A stretch of 47,161 bases of DNA from Gammaproteobacteria bacterium UBA2168. GTDB lineage: Bacteria; Pseudomonadota; Gammaproteobacteria; Pseudomonadales; Azotimanducaceae. The translations under genes and the position numbers were made by a program. A model generated the notes under the pieces. The model saw nothing but the letters and a program-made list of their open reading frames with translations, searched no databases and was not told the DNA's origin. Positions 25,475 through 33,555 of this stretch are shown piece by piece (position 1 is the stretch's first letter; each line of letters begins with the position of its first letter). The stretch is from the NCBI GenBank assembly GCA_002327525.1, contig DCWG01000036.1:1-47161 (forward strand). Direction: 5' to 3'.

Positions 25475-25723
25475 CTAGTAACGCGTCTCGTGACGTAGAT
25501 CCCACGCCGACTTCTCGTTCTTACCGAGCACCCTCAGTTTATCGATACTCGCATCGCCCTGGGCCATGGCAAGGAAGGTCCTGAACGCTTCTTCGGCGTC
25601 CGCGCGGCTCGCAAAAGGGTCGTGGTCTCCTTCCCGGGAGGAGAACCACCATTCGTCGCTGGCCTGAAAGAAGCGATTGGCTGACCAGAAATAATTGCGT
25701 TCTTCCTTGTCATCCCCTCGCAT
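25475..25723 (-). CDS. DUF6316-like small protein
   Basis: The product is 82 residues, acidic and without a signal. Pattern: RNYFWSANRFFQASDEWWFS, SREGDHDPFASRADAEEAFR, and SAWDLRHE near the end. This matches a small family seen in marine Gammaproteobacteria, which I believe is labelled DUF6316; no function is known. It lies 115 bases from its dead paralogue on the same strand. A start at 25761 in another frame is a shadow. Confidence 0.65.
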   Translation of the reverse strand: MRGDDKEERNYFWSANRFFQASDEWWFSSREGDHDPFASRADAEEAFRTFLAMAQGDASIDKLRVLGKNEKSAWDLRHETRY

Positions 25724-25785
25724 GATCTTTTCAGTACGGGTACAAGATCATATATCGTCACTTCGGCTGTGGACTTGAGCCAAAG

Positions 25786-26418
25786 TCAGGTTTGAATAGT
25801 TGCCTGGAGATAGGGAACGACCACCAGTTCCACCTGAGCCTGCAGATGTACCAGCGTTCGCTCGGGAATCGCGGAATCGTCCATGATGAACTGCAATAAT
25901 GCGTACTCGATCAACGCGAACAGCACGTCGGCGAGTAATTCGAGGTTTGTACCGGGGACGAGGTCGTCTAAACTGTGAGCGATGAAGAGAAGTTCGCCCA
26001 ACTTCTCGTGTGCCTGCTCGTCGAGCGTCTGATAGAGGCTGGTGGCGTCGCTCCTGTCGTTGATTGTGGCGAACAACGCCTGGGTGACCTCACGCCACCA
26101 CGCGCGGTTGTGCTGCACCAGAACGTCCATGGACACGCCGACGAGTTCGTGCAGGGTGTCGAGCAGTGTGCCGGGTTCGTAGGCGCTGATGATGCTATCG
26201 ATCGAGCCGGAGCTGCTGGCCATGTTTTCCACCAGCAGCGCTTGCAGAATCTGGGCCTTAGTCGGAAAGTAGTTGTACAGGGTCTGGTAGCTGATTTCAG
26301 CGCCATCGGCGATGTCTCGCATGCGTGCCTGCTCGTAGCCGAGACGTCCGATCAGATCGCTCGCGACTGTGAGGATGTTCTGCCGAATCTGCAGTTTTTT
26401 TTGTTCGCGTAAAGGCAA
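25786..26418 (-). CDS. TetR-family transcriptional regulator
   Basis: About 210 residues. The N-terminal helix-turn-helix is IRQNILTVASDLIGRLGYEQ, ARMRDIADGAEISYQTLYNY, FPTKAQILQAL, followed by a ligand-binding helical domain (for instance LVGVSMDVLVQHNRAWWREV). No ATG is available; TTG 26418 places the HTH at the usual distance, while TTG 26487 would run into the divergent gene. It is transcribed divergently from the transport operon at 26478 and is the obvious candidate regulator of it. The operator candidate at 26429-26441 lies between them. Ligand unknown. Confidence 0.85.
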   Translation of the reverse strand: MPLREQKKLQIRQNILTVASDLIGRLGYEQARMRDIADGAEISYQTLYNYFPTKAQILQALLVENMASSSGSIDSIISAYEPGTLLDTLHELVGVSMDVLVQHNRAWWREVTQALFATINDRSDATSLYQTLDEQAHEKLGELLFIAHSLDDLVPGTNLELLADVLFALIEYALLQFIMDDSAIPERTLVHLQAQVELVVVPYLQATIQT

Positions 26419-26428
26419 GATGAAGGTT

Positions 26429-26441
26429 TTGACTTGGTCAA
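26429..26441. promoter_or_regulatory. Inverted repeat TTGACTTGGTCAA, candidate TetR operator and -35
   Basis: TTGAC-TTG-GTCAA is a perfect five-base inverted repeat whose left arm doubles as a -35-like TTGACT for the rightward operon, with AT-rich -10 candidates at 26453-26460. It lies between the TetR gene and the operon, where an operator is expected. Confidence 0.45.
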
Positions 26442-26477
26442 TAATTTGAGTGAATATAGATAGTGCCTGAATCTGGA

Positions 26478-27275
26478 ATGGAGTCAATACGGGTGTTCAA
26501 GGTCATTGTGCGGGTGTGTGTCCTCTTCACGTTCACCGGGACGGGTGTGTTCGCTGAGCAATCCACCATTCCTCACGGCACCACTGATGCACACCAGATC
26601 GTCGCGGGGGCCGTCGATCTCATGCGCGGCGAAACGTCATACACGGAAATGAGCATGCTGGTGCACCGTCCGGATTGGCAGCGCTCCTCAAGCCTGGTGG
26701 GGTGGACCCGTGGTCGGCAAGATGCGCTGATCCGGTTCACCGCACCCGCTAAGGATGCGGGCAATGCCACGCTCAAGCAGGGTGAGAAGATGTGGACGTA
26801 CACACCCAAGCTGAACCGTACCATCCGTCTGCCGTTCAGCCTCATGTCGCAGAGCTGGGCGGGTTCCGACTTCTCATACAATGACTTGTCGCGCACCGAC
26901 AAACTGCTGCACGACTATGATCTGACGCTCGACCAGGTGGTGGACAGTGAGGGCGGACACAGGATCTACTTCATCACCGCGGTACCGCACGAGGACGCGC
27001 CGGTGGTGTGGGGTAAGGAAGAAATGATCATCCGCGACGACTTCGTGCTGATGTCGCAAACCTACTTCGATCAGGCTCTTGAACCACTCAAGAAGATGGA
27101 AACGCTGGAGATCCGCGAGATGGGCGGGCGCATGATTGCGTCGAAGATGCGCATGGCCAAGCTCGACGAACCCGACAACTACACGGAAATCAGTTATGAC
27201 GTAGCGGACTTCGGTGTGCAGGTGGACGATCAGCTGTTTACGCTGTTCGCGCTGAAATCCGGCGGACGCGGATGA
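26478..27275 (+). CDS. Outer membrane lipoprotein-sorting (LolA-like) periplasmic protein
   Basis: The product is 265 residues from ATG 26478. A signal peptide (VIVRVCVLFTFTGTGVFA) is followed by the LolA/LolB-like fold of the 'outer membrane lipoprotein-sorting protein' family: RPDWQRSSSLVGWTRGRQDA, FTAPAKDAGNATLKQGEKMW, the PFSLMSQSWAGSDFSYNDL block and the MGGRMIASKMRMA strand. Known: these proteins sit beside FtsX-type ABC permeases and are thought to carry a lipid or lipoprotein through the periplasm. GTG 26463 is an alternative start but overlaps promoter-like DNA. The stop overlaps the next gene by four bases (ATGA). Confidence 0.9.
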   Translation: MESIRVFKVIVRVCVLFTFTGTGVFAEQSTIPHGTTDAHQIVAGAVDLMRGETSYTEMSMLVHRPDWQRSSSLVGWTRGRQDALIRFTAPAKDAGNATLKQGEKMWTYTPKLNRTIRLPFSLMSQSWAGSDFSYNDLSRTDKLLHDYDLTLDQVVDSEGGHRIYFITAVPHEDAPVVWGKEEMIIRDDFVLMSQTYFDQALEPLKKMETLEIREMGGRMIASKMRMAKLDEPDNYTEISYDVADFGVQVDDQLFTLFALKSGGRG

Positions 27276-28552
27276 GCGAGGCCCTCACAGCCCCTGTCGT
27301 GCGTCCGAAAACAGGGCTGCAGACACCACTGGTGGTGGCGGTGGCATGGCGCAATCTCTGGCGTAACCGCCGGCGAACCTGGCTTACGGCGGGCAGCATC
27401 GCTTTCGCCATCTTCCTCGTCGTCTTGGCCCAGTCGTTTCAGTACGGCGCCTATGGCGCGATGATCGAGAACGCAACGACGCTGTTGTCGGGGCATGCGC
27501 AGGTGCAGAACCAGCGCTATATCGACAATGATCGGTTTGAGTACACCATCGACGACGTCACGGAGCTCGTGCGCGTGTTGGAGGATGTCGGGGGCGTGGC
27601 CTCCGTCGCACCGCGTGTAGAGGCCTTCGCGCTGGTGTCGGCCGATGAGCGCAGTTTTGGCGCGCAGATACTCGGCGTGGAGCTGGCCCGGGAACAGCAG
27701 ACAGTGCGCGTGTTCACGGATGTGGTCGAGGGTCGCATGTTCGCCGGCGATGATGAGGCCGTGGTCGGTACCGGGCTGGCGCGCAATCTGGAACTTGAGA
27801 TCGGCGGTGAACTCGTCGTACTGGGCACCGCGAAGCAGGGTGGTGTCGCGGCTTTCGTGTTCGACGTGGTGGGCATCGTCTCTTCGGGGGTCGCGGAGCT
27901 CGACAGGGTACTGGTCGCGGCACCCCTGTCCGCCGTTCAGGCGGGATACGACCTCGGGGATGAGGCGCACACCCTGGTGATACGAACGACCGACCTAGAT
28001 GACAGCGCTGAGACCGTGGCCGCCATTCGAGGCCGTTTGGGTGATCGGTATGAGAATCTGGCAGTGCGCAACTGGAACGAGGTGATGCCGGATGTCGAAC
28101 AGGCCATCGAGATAGACAAGTTGGGCGGCCAGTTGTTCTACGGCATCATCATGGTGGTTGTGGCGTTCAGCGTGGTGAACACGTTAATCATGACGGTCTT
28201 CGAGCGTGTCCGGGAATTCGGCATGCTGCTCGCCATTGGCATGCGTCCGGGCCGGATTCAGGGATTGCTTCAGCTGGAGAGCTTTTTCATGTGGGTGCTC
28301 GGGGCCGTCCTGGGTTTGTTGCTCGCAACGATTGTGGTGGGCTGGTTCGGCAGCGTGGGGCTATACCTCGGCGAGGATCTGGAGGAGTATGCCGCGCAGT
28401 TGCACATGCCGTCCCGGATGTACCCTGCGCTGAGCTGGGATGCCGTACTCCCGGCGCCGATCGTTTTGCTGATCGCAACGCAGATCGCGGCCGTGCTGCC
28501 CGGTTTGCGCATACGCGGATTGAAACCCGTGGAAGCTCTGCGAACGGAATAA
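27272..28552 (+). CDS. FtsX/LolC-type ABC permease (1 of 3)
   Basis: The product is 426 residues. The cytoplasmic start VAVAWRNLWRNRRRTWLTAG leads into TM1 (about 40-60), then a large MacB-like periplasmic domain (about 65-285), then three membrane helices (about 290-310, 335-360, 385-410), with VFERVREFGMLLAIGMRPG between TM2 and TM3 and the terminal GLRIRGLKPVEALRT. This is the type VII exporter fold used by LolCE and MacB, which drive periplasmic work or lipid extraction rather than transport through the membrane. It is closely related to the next gene. It overlaps the LolA-like gene by four bases. Confidence 0.9.
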   Translation: MSEALTAPVVRPKTGLQTPLVVAVAWRNLWRNRRRTWLTAGSIAFAIFLVVLAQSFQYGAYGAMIENATTLLSGHAQVQNQRYIDNDRFEYTIDDVTELVRVLEDVGGVASVAPRVEAFALVSADERSFGAQILGVELAREQQTVRVFTDVVEGRMFAGDDEAVVGTGLARNLELEIGGELVVLGTAKQGGVAAFVFDVVGIVSSGVAELDRVLVAAPLSAVQAGYDLGDEAHTLVIRTTDLDDSAETVAAIRGRLGDRYENLAVRNWNEVMPDVEQAIEIDKLGGQLFYGIIMVVVAFSVVNTLIMTVFERVREFGMLLAIGMRPGRIQGLLQLESFFMWVLGAVLGLLLATIVVGWFGSVGLYLGEDLEEYAAQLHMPSRMYPALSWDAVLPAPIVLLIATQIAAVLPGLRIRGLKPVEALRTE

Positions 28553-28562
28553 GGACCGACAC

Positions 28563-29840
28563 ATGAGCGAAGCCACCTATCCTGTAGAGCACTCTGAATC
28601 CCTGAGACGAGGCAGTCTGATCGGCCGTGTCACCGGAATTGCGTGGCGTAATCTGTGGCGCAACCGGCGTCGCACCTGGCTCACCGCTGTGGGTATTGCC
28701 TTTGCCATCTGGATGCTGGTGTTCGCACGCTCCGCGCAGGACGGAACGTTTGTGACCATGGTCGACAACGCGGCCCGGATGTTCACCGGACACGTGCAGT
28801 ACCAGCATCCCGAGTACATGGACAATCCGAGGTTGGAGTTTACGATTCACGGCGCCGAAGACTTGCGCTTGCGTCTGCTCGCACATCCGGATGTGGCACA
28901 CGCAGTGGTGCGTGCACAGAGTTTTGCGCTGGTGTCCGCCGACGAGCGCAGCTTCGGCGGGCAGGTCATGGGTGTGGTGCCTGAGCTCGAGTCTCCCTGG
29001 TCGTCGATCATCGGCAGCGTGGCGCAGGGGCGTTATCTGGAACGAACCGGCGAAGTGTTCATGGGCAGCGTGCTAGCGCGTAATCTCGGCGTCGTACCGG
29101 GCGATGACGTCGTCATGCTCGGCACCGGTGTCGAGGGCGGTGTGGCCGCGGCGGCCGGTACCCTGGTGGGCACCTTTACGTCCGGGCAGATACAGTTCGA
29201 CAGAACCTTCGTGCAGATACACCTCGACGATTTTCGTGCCGGGTGGGAACTCGGACCCGATGAGGCCCACACCGTAATTGCGATTGCGCAACACGTGGAC
29301 GACAGCGCTGCCGTGGCGAGGCTTGTGACGGATCGAGAAGACGTGCGAGCGCTGTCCTGGCAGGAGCTGATGCCGGGCATGGAGCAGATGGTGGATCTGA
29401 AGATTGTCAGCACGGATTTATTCTTCGCGCTGATCGCGGTCATCGTCACGTTCAGCGTGGTGAATACCTTCATGATGACGACGTTCGAACGCACGCCGGA
29501 GTTCGGCATGCTGATGGCAGTGGGTATGCGACCCCGCTCCATCATGGTGCTGCTACAGGTGGAAGCGCTGTGGCTGTGTCTGCTGGGCATAGCACTCGGC
29601 GTCGGGTCGAGTTTGGCGATGATTGTGCCCCTGTCCAGTATCGGCATCCCCCTGCCTGCAGAAGCCACTGAGGTGATACAGCAGTACAACATACCGGACC
29701 GTATGTATCCGGCGTTCAATGGAGATGCGGCGTGGACCAGCAGCATCATCATGTTGATAGCGACGCAGATTGCCGCCGTGATTCCGGCCCTGCGCATACG
29801 CACCATGAAGGTGGTGGAAGCCCTGAGAGGACGCGAGTAG
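28563..29840 (+). CDS. FtsX/LolC-type ABC permease (2 of 3)
   Basis: The product is 425 residues with the same topology as the previous gene and obvious paralogy: ITGIAWRNLWRNRRRTWLTA at the start, SFALVSADERSFGGQVMGV in the periplasmic domain, TTFERTPEFGMLMAVGMRPR after TM2, ALRIRTMKVVEALRG at the end. It starts 10 bases after permease 1. The two likely arose by tandem duplication and may pair as a heterodimer, as LolC with LolE. One difference is the TPEFGML motif, where the other has VREFGML. Confidence 0.9.
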   Translation: MSEATYPVEHSESLRRGSLIGRVTGIAWRNLWRNRRRTWLTAVGIAFAIWMLVFARSAQDGTFVTMVDNAARMFTGHVQYQHPEYMDNPRLEFTIHGAEDLRLRLLAHPDVAHAVVRAQSFALVSADERSFGGQVMGVVPELESPWSSIIGSVAQGRYLERTGEVFMGSVLARNLGVVPGDDVVMLGTGVEGGVAAAAGTLVGTFTSGQIQFDRTFVQIHLDDFRAGWELGPDEAHTVIAIAQHVDDSAAVARLVTDREDVRALSWQELMPGMEQMVDLKIVSTDLFFALIAVIVTFSVVNTFMMTTFERTPEFGMLMAVGMRPRSIMVLLQVEALWLCLLGIALGVGSSLAMIVPLSSIGIPLPAEATEVIQQYNIPDRMYPAFNGDAAWTSSIIMLIATQIAAVIPALRIRTMKVVEALRGRE

Positions 29841-29864
29841 AGCGCGCAAAGGAGAAGACGATAG

Positions 29865-31070
29865 ATGAAGTTGTTGTGGCAGTTGTCCGTGCGAAATCTC
29901 TTTCGTCACAGACGCCGTACGCTAATGTTGGTCGCGGCGATCGTGGTCGCCGTTTCTAGCGTCACGTTGCTGAACTCTCTCATCCGGGGCTTTCAGTACG
30001 ATCTCGCGGAATCGGCGGTGGCCAATCTCACCGGGCACATCAAGATTCTGGCGCCCGGCTACCGGGATGATCCATCCATCGAGAAGAGCTTTGAGATCGC
30101 GAAAGACTGGCAGCCGGACATACCGGCTCAGGACATGCAGGGATGGGCGCCGCGGGTAAGGGTGCCAGCGGTGATCATGAGCGAGCGGGAAACCCGTGGC
30201 ATCCAGTTGGTGGGTGTGGATCCGGCCAGCGAACACATCTCGTTCGTGGGCTCGGCGCGCTACATTGGTGAACGGCTCGTCGGGTCCGACGACAAGCGCG
30301 TGGTGATCGGCAAGGTACTGGCCGAGCAACTGGAAACGGACGTGGGGCGACGCCTGGTGCTGATCACCCAGGGAGCGGACGGTCTGAATCGCGAGGCGGG
30401 TTTCAGGGTGGCCGGGTTGTACGATGCGGAAGGTACCTCACTTGAGAAGGCGTTCGTTTTCACCGGGCTCTCGCGTTTGCAGGCGATGCTTGACGCAGAA
30501 GTGGTGACCGAGGTATCCGTGCGCCTGAACCAGGAACTGCACATGAGCGGCATCAAGACCACGCTGGTCGATTTTTTCAGCGGGCTGGATGTGCTCGACT
30601 GGCGGGAACTGGAGCCGCAGGCGGCGGCCATGTTCGTGTTTGCCGATACGGCCATCTACATCTGGTTTCTGATCATGATGGGCGCGTTGGTATTCGGACT
30701 GGTCAATACGCTGATCACCTCGGTGATGGAGCGCGTGCGGGAGTTCGGCATGCTGCGCGCGGTAGGCATGCGGGCGAAATCCATCGTCGCACAGGTAGTG
30801 ATCGAATCGAGCATCGTCATGGCGGTGAGTGTGGCGATAGGGCTGGCATTGGGGGGAGTGTTCATCTACTGGCTGCGCGACGGCATCGACCTGACCCAGT
30901 GGGCGGAGGGCATGGAGATGGCGGGCATGCGCAGTGTCATGTATCCGCACCCGCAGGCAGACGACTTTGTTCTGGTGGCGTTCCTGAGCATGCTGCTGGG
31001 CGTATTCGCGAGCCTGTACCCGGCGTGGCGGGCGACCAAAATCAAACCTCTGGAGGCATTACGCAGATGA
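29865..31070 (+). CDS. FtsX/LolC-type ABC permease (3 of 3), more divergent
   Basis: The product is 401 residues. Same fold: LSVRNLFRHRRRTLMLVAAI into TM1, a periplasmic domain (about 55-265), three C-terminal membrane helices, ITSVMERVREFGMLRAVGMR and the terminal SLYPAWRATKIKPLEALRR. The N-terminus is shorter and the sequence clearly more distant than permeases 1 and 2 are from each other. Its ATGA overlap with the ATPase gene shows coupling. Having three permeases for one ATPase gene is unusual and implies at least two alternative dimers or a role for one as an accessory subunit. Confidence 0.9.
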   Translation: MKLLWQLSVRNLFRHRRRTLMLVAAIVVAVSSVTLLNSLIRGFQYDLAESAVANLTGHIKILAPGYRDDPSIEKSFEIAKDWQPDIPAQDMQGWAPRVRVPAVIMSERETRGIQLVGVDPASEHISFVGSARYIGERLVGSDDKRVVIGKVLAEQLETDVGRRLVLITQGADGLNREAGFRVAGLYDAEGTSLEKAFVFTGLSRLQAMLDAEVVTEVSVRLNQELHMSGIKTTLVDFFSGLDVLDWRELEPQAAAMFVFADTAIYIWFLIMMGALVFGLVNTLITSVMERVREFGMLRAVGMRAKSIVAQVVIESSIVMAVSVAIGLALGGVFIYWLRDGIDLTQWAEGMEMAGMRSVMYPHPQADDFVLVAFLSMLLGVFASLYPAWRATKIKPLEALRR

Positions 31071-31765
31071 GTGAACGAGTAGTTGAGTGTCGGGGCGTGG
31101 TGCGAACCTATCAGGACGATGCCGTGCCGGTATATGCCCTGCGCGGGGTGGATATCGATGTGGGTAGAGGTGAGTTCGTCAGCCTCGCGGGACCCTCGGG
31201 GTCAGGAAAGACGACGCTGCTCAACGTGATTAGCGGTTTGGACCGTGCCGATGAAGGAACTGTGGAGGTAGACGGCGTTGATCTCAGAACGCTCAATGAG
31301 ACCGAACTCTCCGATCTACGGCTACGTAAGATGGGCTTCGTGTTTCAATCGTACAACCTGATACCCGTGCTCTCTGCTCGGGAAAACGTCGAATTCATCA
31401 TGCAACTGCAGGGCGTGGGCGCCGCGGAGCGCGCTCAGCGTGCCGAAGCGGCTCTCGCGGACCTCGGGCTGGAGGACATGAGCGACCGACGTCCTGGTGA
31501 GATGTCGGGCGGTCAACAGCAACGCGTGGCCGTGGCGCGGGCCATCGTCACCCACCCAGCGGTGCTGCTCGCGGATGAACCGAGCGCGAATCTCGACTCG
31601 GGCACGACCGAAGAGTTGTCGCAGGTGCTGGTCAGGCTCAACGAGGAGCAGGGCGTGACCATCGTGACGGCGACCCACGATCCGATGGTGATGCAGTATG
31701 CCAAGCGCCAGATCAAGCTGCGTGACGGTCAGATCGTGGAGGACTCTGCCGCAGTCGCGGCGTGA
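31067..31765 (+). CDS. LolD/MacB-type ABC ATPase
   Basis: The product is 232 residues. Walker A GPSGSGKTTLLNVISGLDR, Q-loop GFVFQSYNLIPVLSARENVE, signature MSGGQQQRVAVARAI (Met replaces the usual Leu), Walker B VLLADEPSANLDS with D-loop, and H-loop VTATHDP. It is of the LolD/MacB/FtsE class that energises FtsX-type permeases from the cytoplasmic face. The start is ATG 31067, four bases inside the permease 3 gene. It is the only ATPase in the operon. Confidence 0.93.
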   Translation: MSERVVECRGVVRTYQDDAVPVYALRGVDIDVGRGEFVSLAGPSGSGKTTLLNVISGLDRADEGTVEVDGVDLRTLNETELSDLRLRKMGFVFQSYNLIPVLSARENVEFIMQLQGVGAAERAQRAEAALADLGLEDMSDRRPGEMSGGQQQRVAVARAIVTHPAVLLADEPSANLDSGTTEELSQVLVRLNEEQGVTIVTATHDPMVMQYAKRQIKLRDGQIVEDSAAVAA

Positions 31766-33447
31766 TGCGCTTGACTGCGATCATGTGGCTGCTGCTCGCG
31801 CTTTGTGTGTCCAACGCGTTTGCGAGCGGGTTCGCGCTCGCTGATGCGCAAACGAACTACGACCTCGTGCTCGGCAGCTACCGCAGCCACATCTATGCCG
31901 AGGAGCGACTCGTTCAGGCGCGCGGGCGCATTGACAGGGTTCTTCGTCTGGAGACCGCCGTCATCGATGGTGTCACCTGGTACCGGTTGATCGCCTCGGT
32001 GAATGGCGATGTGGTCGTAACACAGAAACAAAAAGTACAACTGGCAGAAATGGGATACCCGGGTGCATGGCGCGTTCCCTCACTCGCGGTGCATGCCGAA
32101 ACGCCGGTCGCCGGGGCGGCAACTGCAAAGATCGCGGTATCGGCGCCATCGAACGCCGACGCCCACGTGCGTGATCAACAGGTGGATGAACCTCCCGGCG
32201 CCGTCGCGGCGGCACCCGTGCAGGCACGGACGACGATTCGCAAACGCACGCCCGCCGGTTCCACGGCGGAGTTCGATGTGCGATTCAAGGCGTTTGGAAC
32301 CGGGGCATACTTGCCGGATCACGACGCCCAACGTCTGCTCACGGGCACGCCGGCGTATGATACCAACCTAGACCTGCGCCTGATGTTCCGTGATCGGCTC
32401 GGGCCGGTGACGCTGCTCGCGGATGCGGCCGTAACCTGGGTGGCTGGGGATTCGCAGGCCTTTCTGTTTCGATCTCCGCAAGCCACGCTCGATCAGTCAC
32501 CGCTCGGTGATGCTCGGCGCGTCATGGATCTCACCTGGGAGATAGACGACGGAGAGCGCTATACCACGGTTGCGCGTTTCGACCGGTTAGCTGCACGCTA
32601 CCGCACCGGTCGCTGGTCGGTCACCCTCGGCCGGGAGGCCGTGAGTTGGGGTGGCGGCATGGTCTTTCAACCCATGGATCTGTTTAATCCTTTCGCGCCG
32701 ACCACGGTTGACAGGGACTATAAGGCGGGCGATGACCTGCTGCTGGTGGAACGGCTGCTCGACAATGGCAGCGACCTGCAGATGCTGGTAGTGGGGAGGC
32801 GGAGGGCGATCGAGGAGGAGATTACCGGACAGGCGTTCAGCGCGGCGTTGAAGTGGCACGGGTTTTGGGGTGCCGGGGAATTTGAACTGCTGGCGGCCAA
32901 GCACTATGTCGACCAGGTATATGGCGCTGGTGTTCGTTATCCGCTCGGTGGGGCGCTGCTGCGGGCGGATCTGGTATACACGCGGCTGCGCAACGGTGGC
33001 GGAGAGTTCACCGGCATGGTGAATATCGACTACAGCCTGGTGGTGGGCGAGCGCAATGTGTACGTTTTTGGCGAGTACTTCCACAATGGTTTCGGCGTGC
33101 GCGAACTGCCCTTTACGCCAAGCCTGTTGCCGGAACCCTTGGTCGAAAGGCTCGCGCGTGGGGAATTGTTCAATGCCATGCGTGACTACACAGCCCTCGG
33201 TGGACGCATAGAATGGCATCCGCTGGTCGATCACTCGCTGACGCTGATCTCCAATCTGCACGATTCGAGCAGCCTTATGCAGATGCAGCTGACCTACGAA
33301 CCGAGCGATGCCTCGCGCTTGGAGCTTGGCTGGGTGGAGCCCCTCGGCAGACCTGGAGACGAGTTCGGAGGAGTGCCGCTACTTGGACCCGGGCTGACAA
33401 CGGGAAGCGGAAGCCAGATCTACGCGCGATGGGTTTACTACTGGTAG
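31765..33447 (+). CDS. Exported protein with SPOR-like domain and outer-membrane beta-barrel
   Basis: The product is 560 residues from ATG 31765, overlapping the ATPase stop (TGATG). A signal peptide (MWLLLALCVSNAFASG) is followed at about residues 30-102 by a SPOR-like pattern (YDLVLGSYRSHIYAEERLVQ ... TWYRLIASV ... AEMGYPGAWRV), a low-complexity linker to about 165, then alternating amphipathic strands to the end, including WSVTLGREAVSWGGGMVFQP and LFNPFAPTTVDRDYKAG. The last residues, QIYARWVYYW, carry the terminal aromatic that directs barrels to the BAM machine. SPOR domains bind stripped peptidoglycan. The barrel part resembles uncharacterised porin-like proteins near lipoprotein-sorting ABC systems. 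A SPOR-barrel fusion would tie the outer-membrane protein to the wall. Confidence 0.75.
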   Translation: MRLTAIMWLLLALCVSNAFASGFALADAQTNYDLVLGSYRSHIYAEERLVQARGRIDRVLRLETAVIDGVTWYRLIASVNGDVVVTQKQKVQLAEMGYPGAWRVPSLAVHAETPVAGAATAKIAVSAPSNADAHVRDQQVDEPPGAVAAAPVQARTTIRKRTPAGSTAEFDVRFKAFGTGAYLPDHDAQRLLTGTPAYDTNLDLRLMFRDRLGPVTLLADAAVTWVAGDSQAFLFRSPQATLDQSPLGDARRVMDLTWEIDDGERYTTVARFDRLAARYRTGRWSVTLGREAVSWGGGMVFQPMDLFNPFAPTTVDRDYKAGDDLLLVERLLDNGSDLQMLVVGRRRAIEEEITGQAFSAALKWHGFWGAGEFELLAAKHYVDQVYGAGVRYPLGGALLRADLVYTRLRNGGGEFTGMVNIDYSLVVGERNVYVFGEYFHNGFGVRELPFTPSLLPEPLVERLARGELFNAMRDYTALGGRIEWHPLVDHSLTLISNLHDSSSLMQMQLTYEPSDASRLELGWVEPLGRPGDEFGGVPLLGPGLTTGSGSQIYARWVYYW

Positions 33448-33555
33448 ACGCCGGCGGCCAGGTGTGGCAACGAGGATGTAGGGTGGCTTGTACACCCGTT
33501 GCGCGGATCTGATCGAAGCCAGGTAAAGTGCGAGCACTTATCGGGGGAGAACGGC

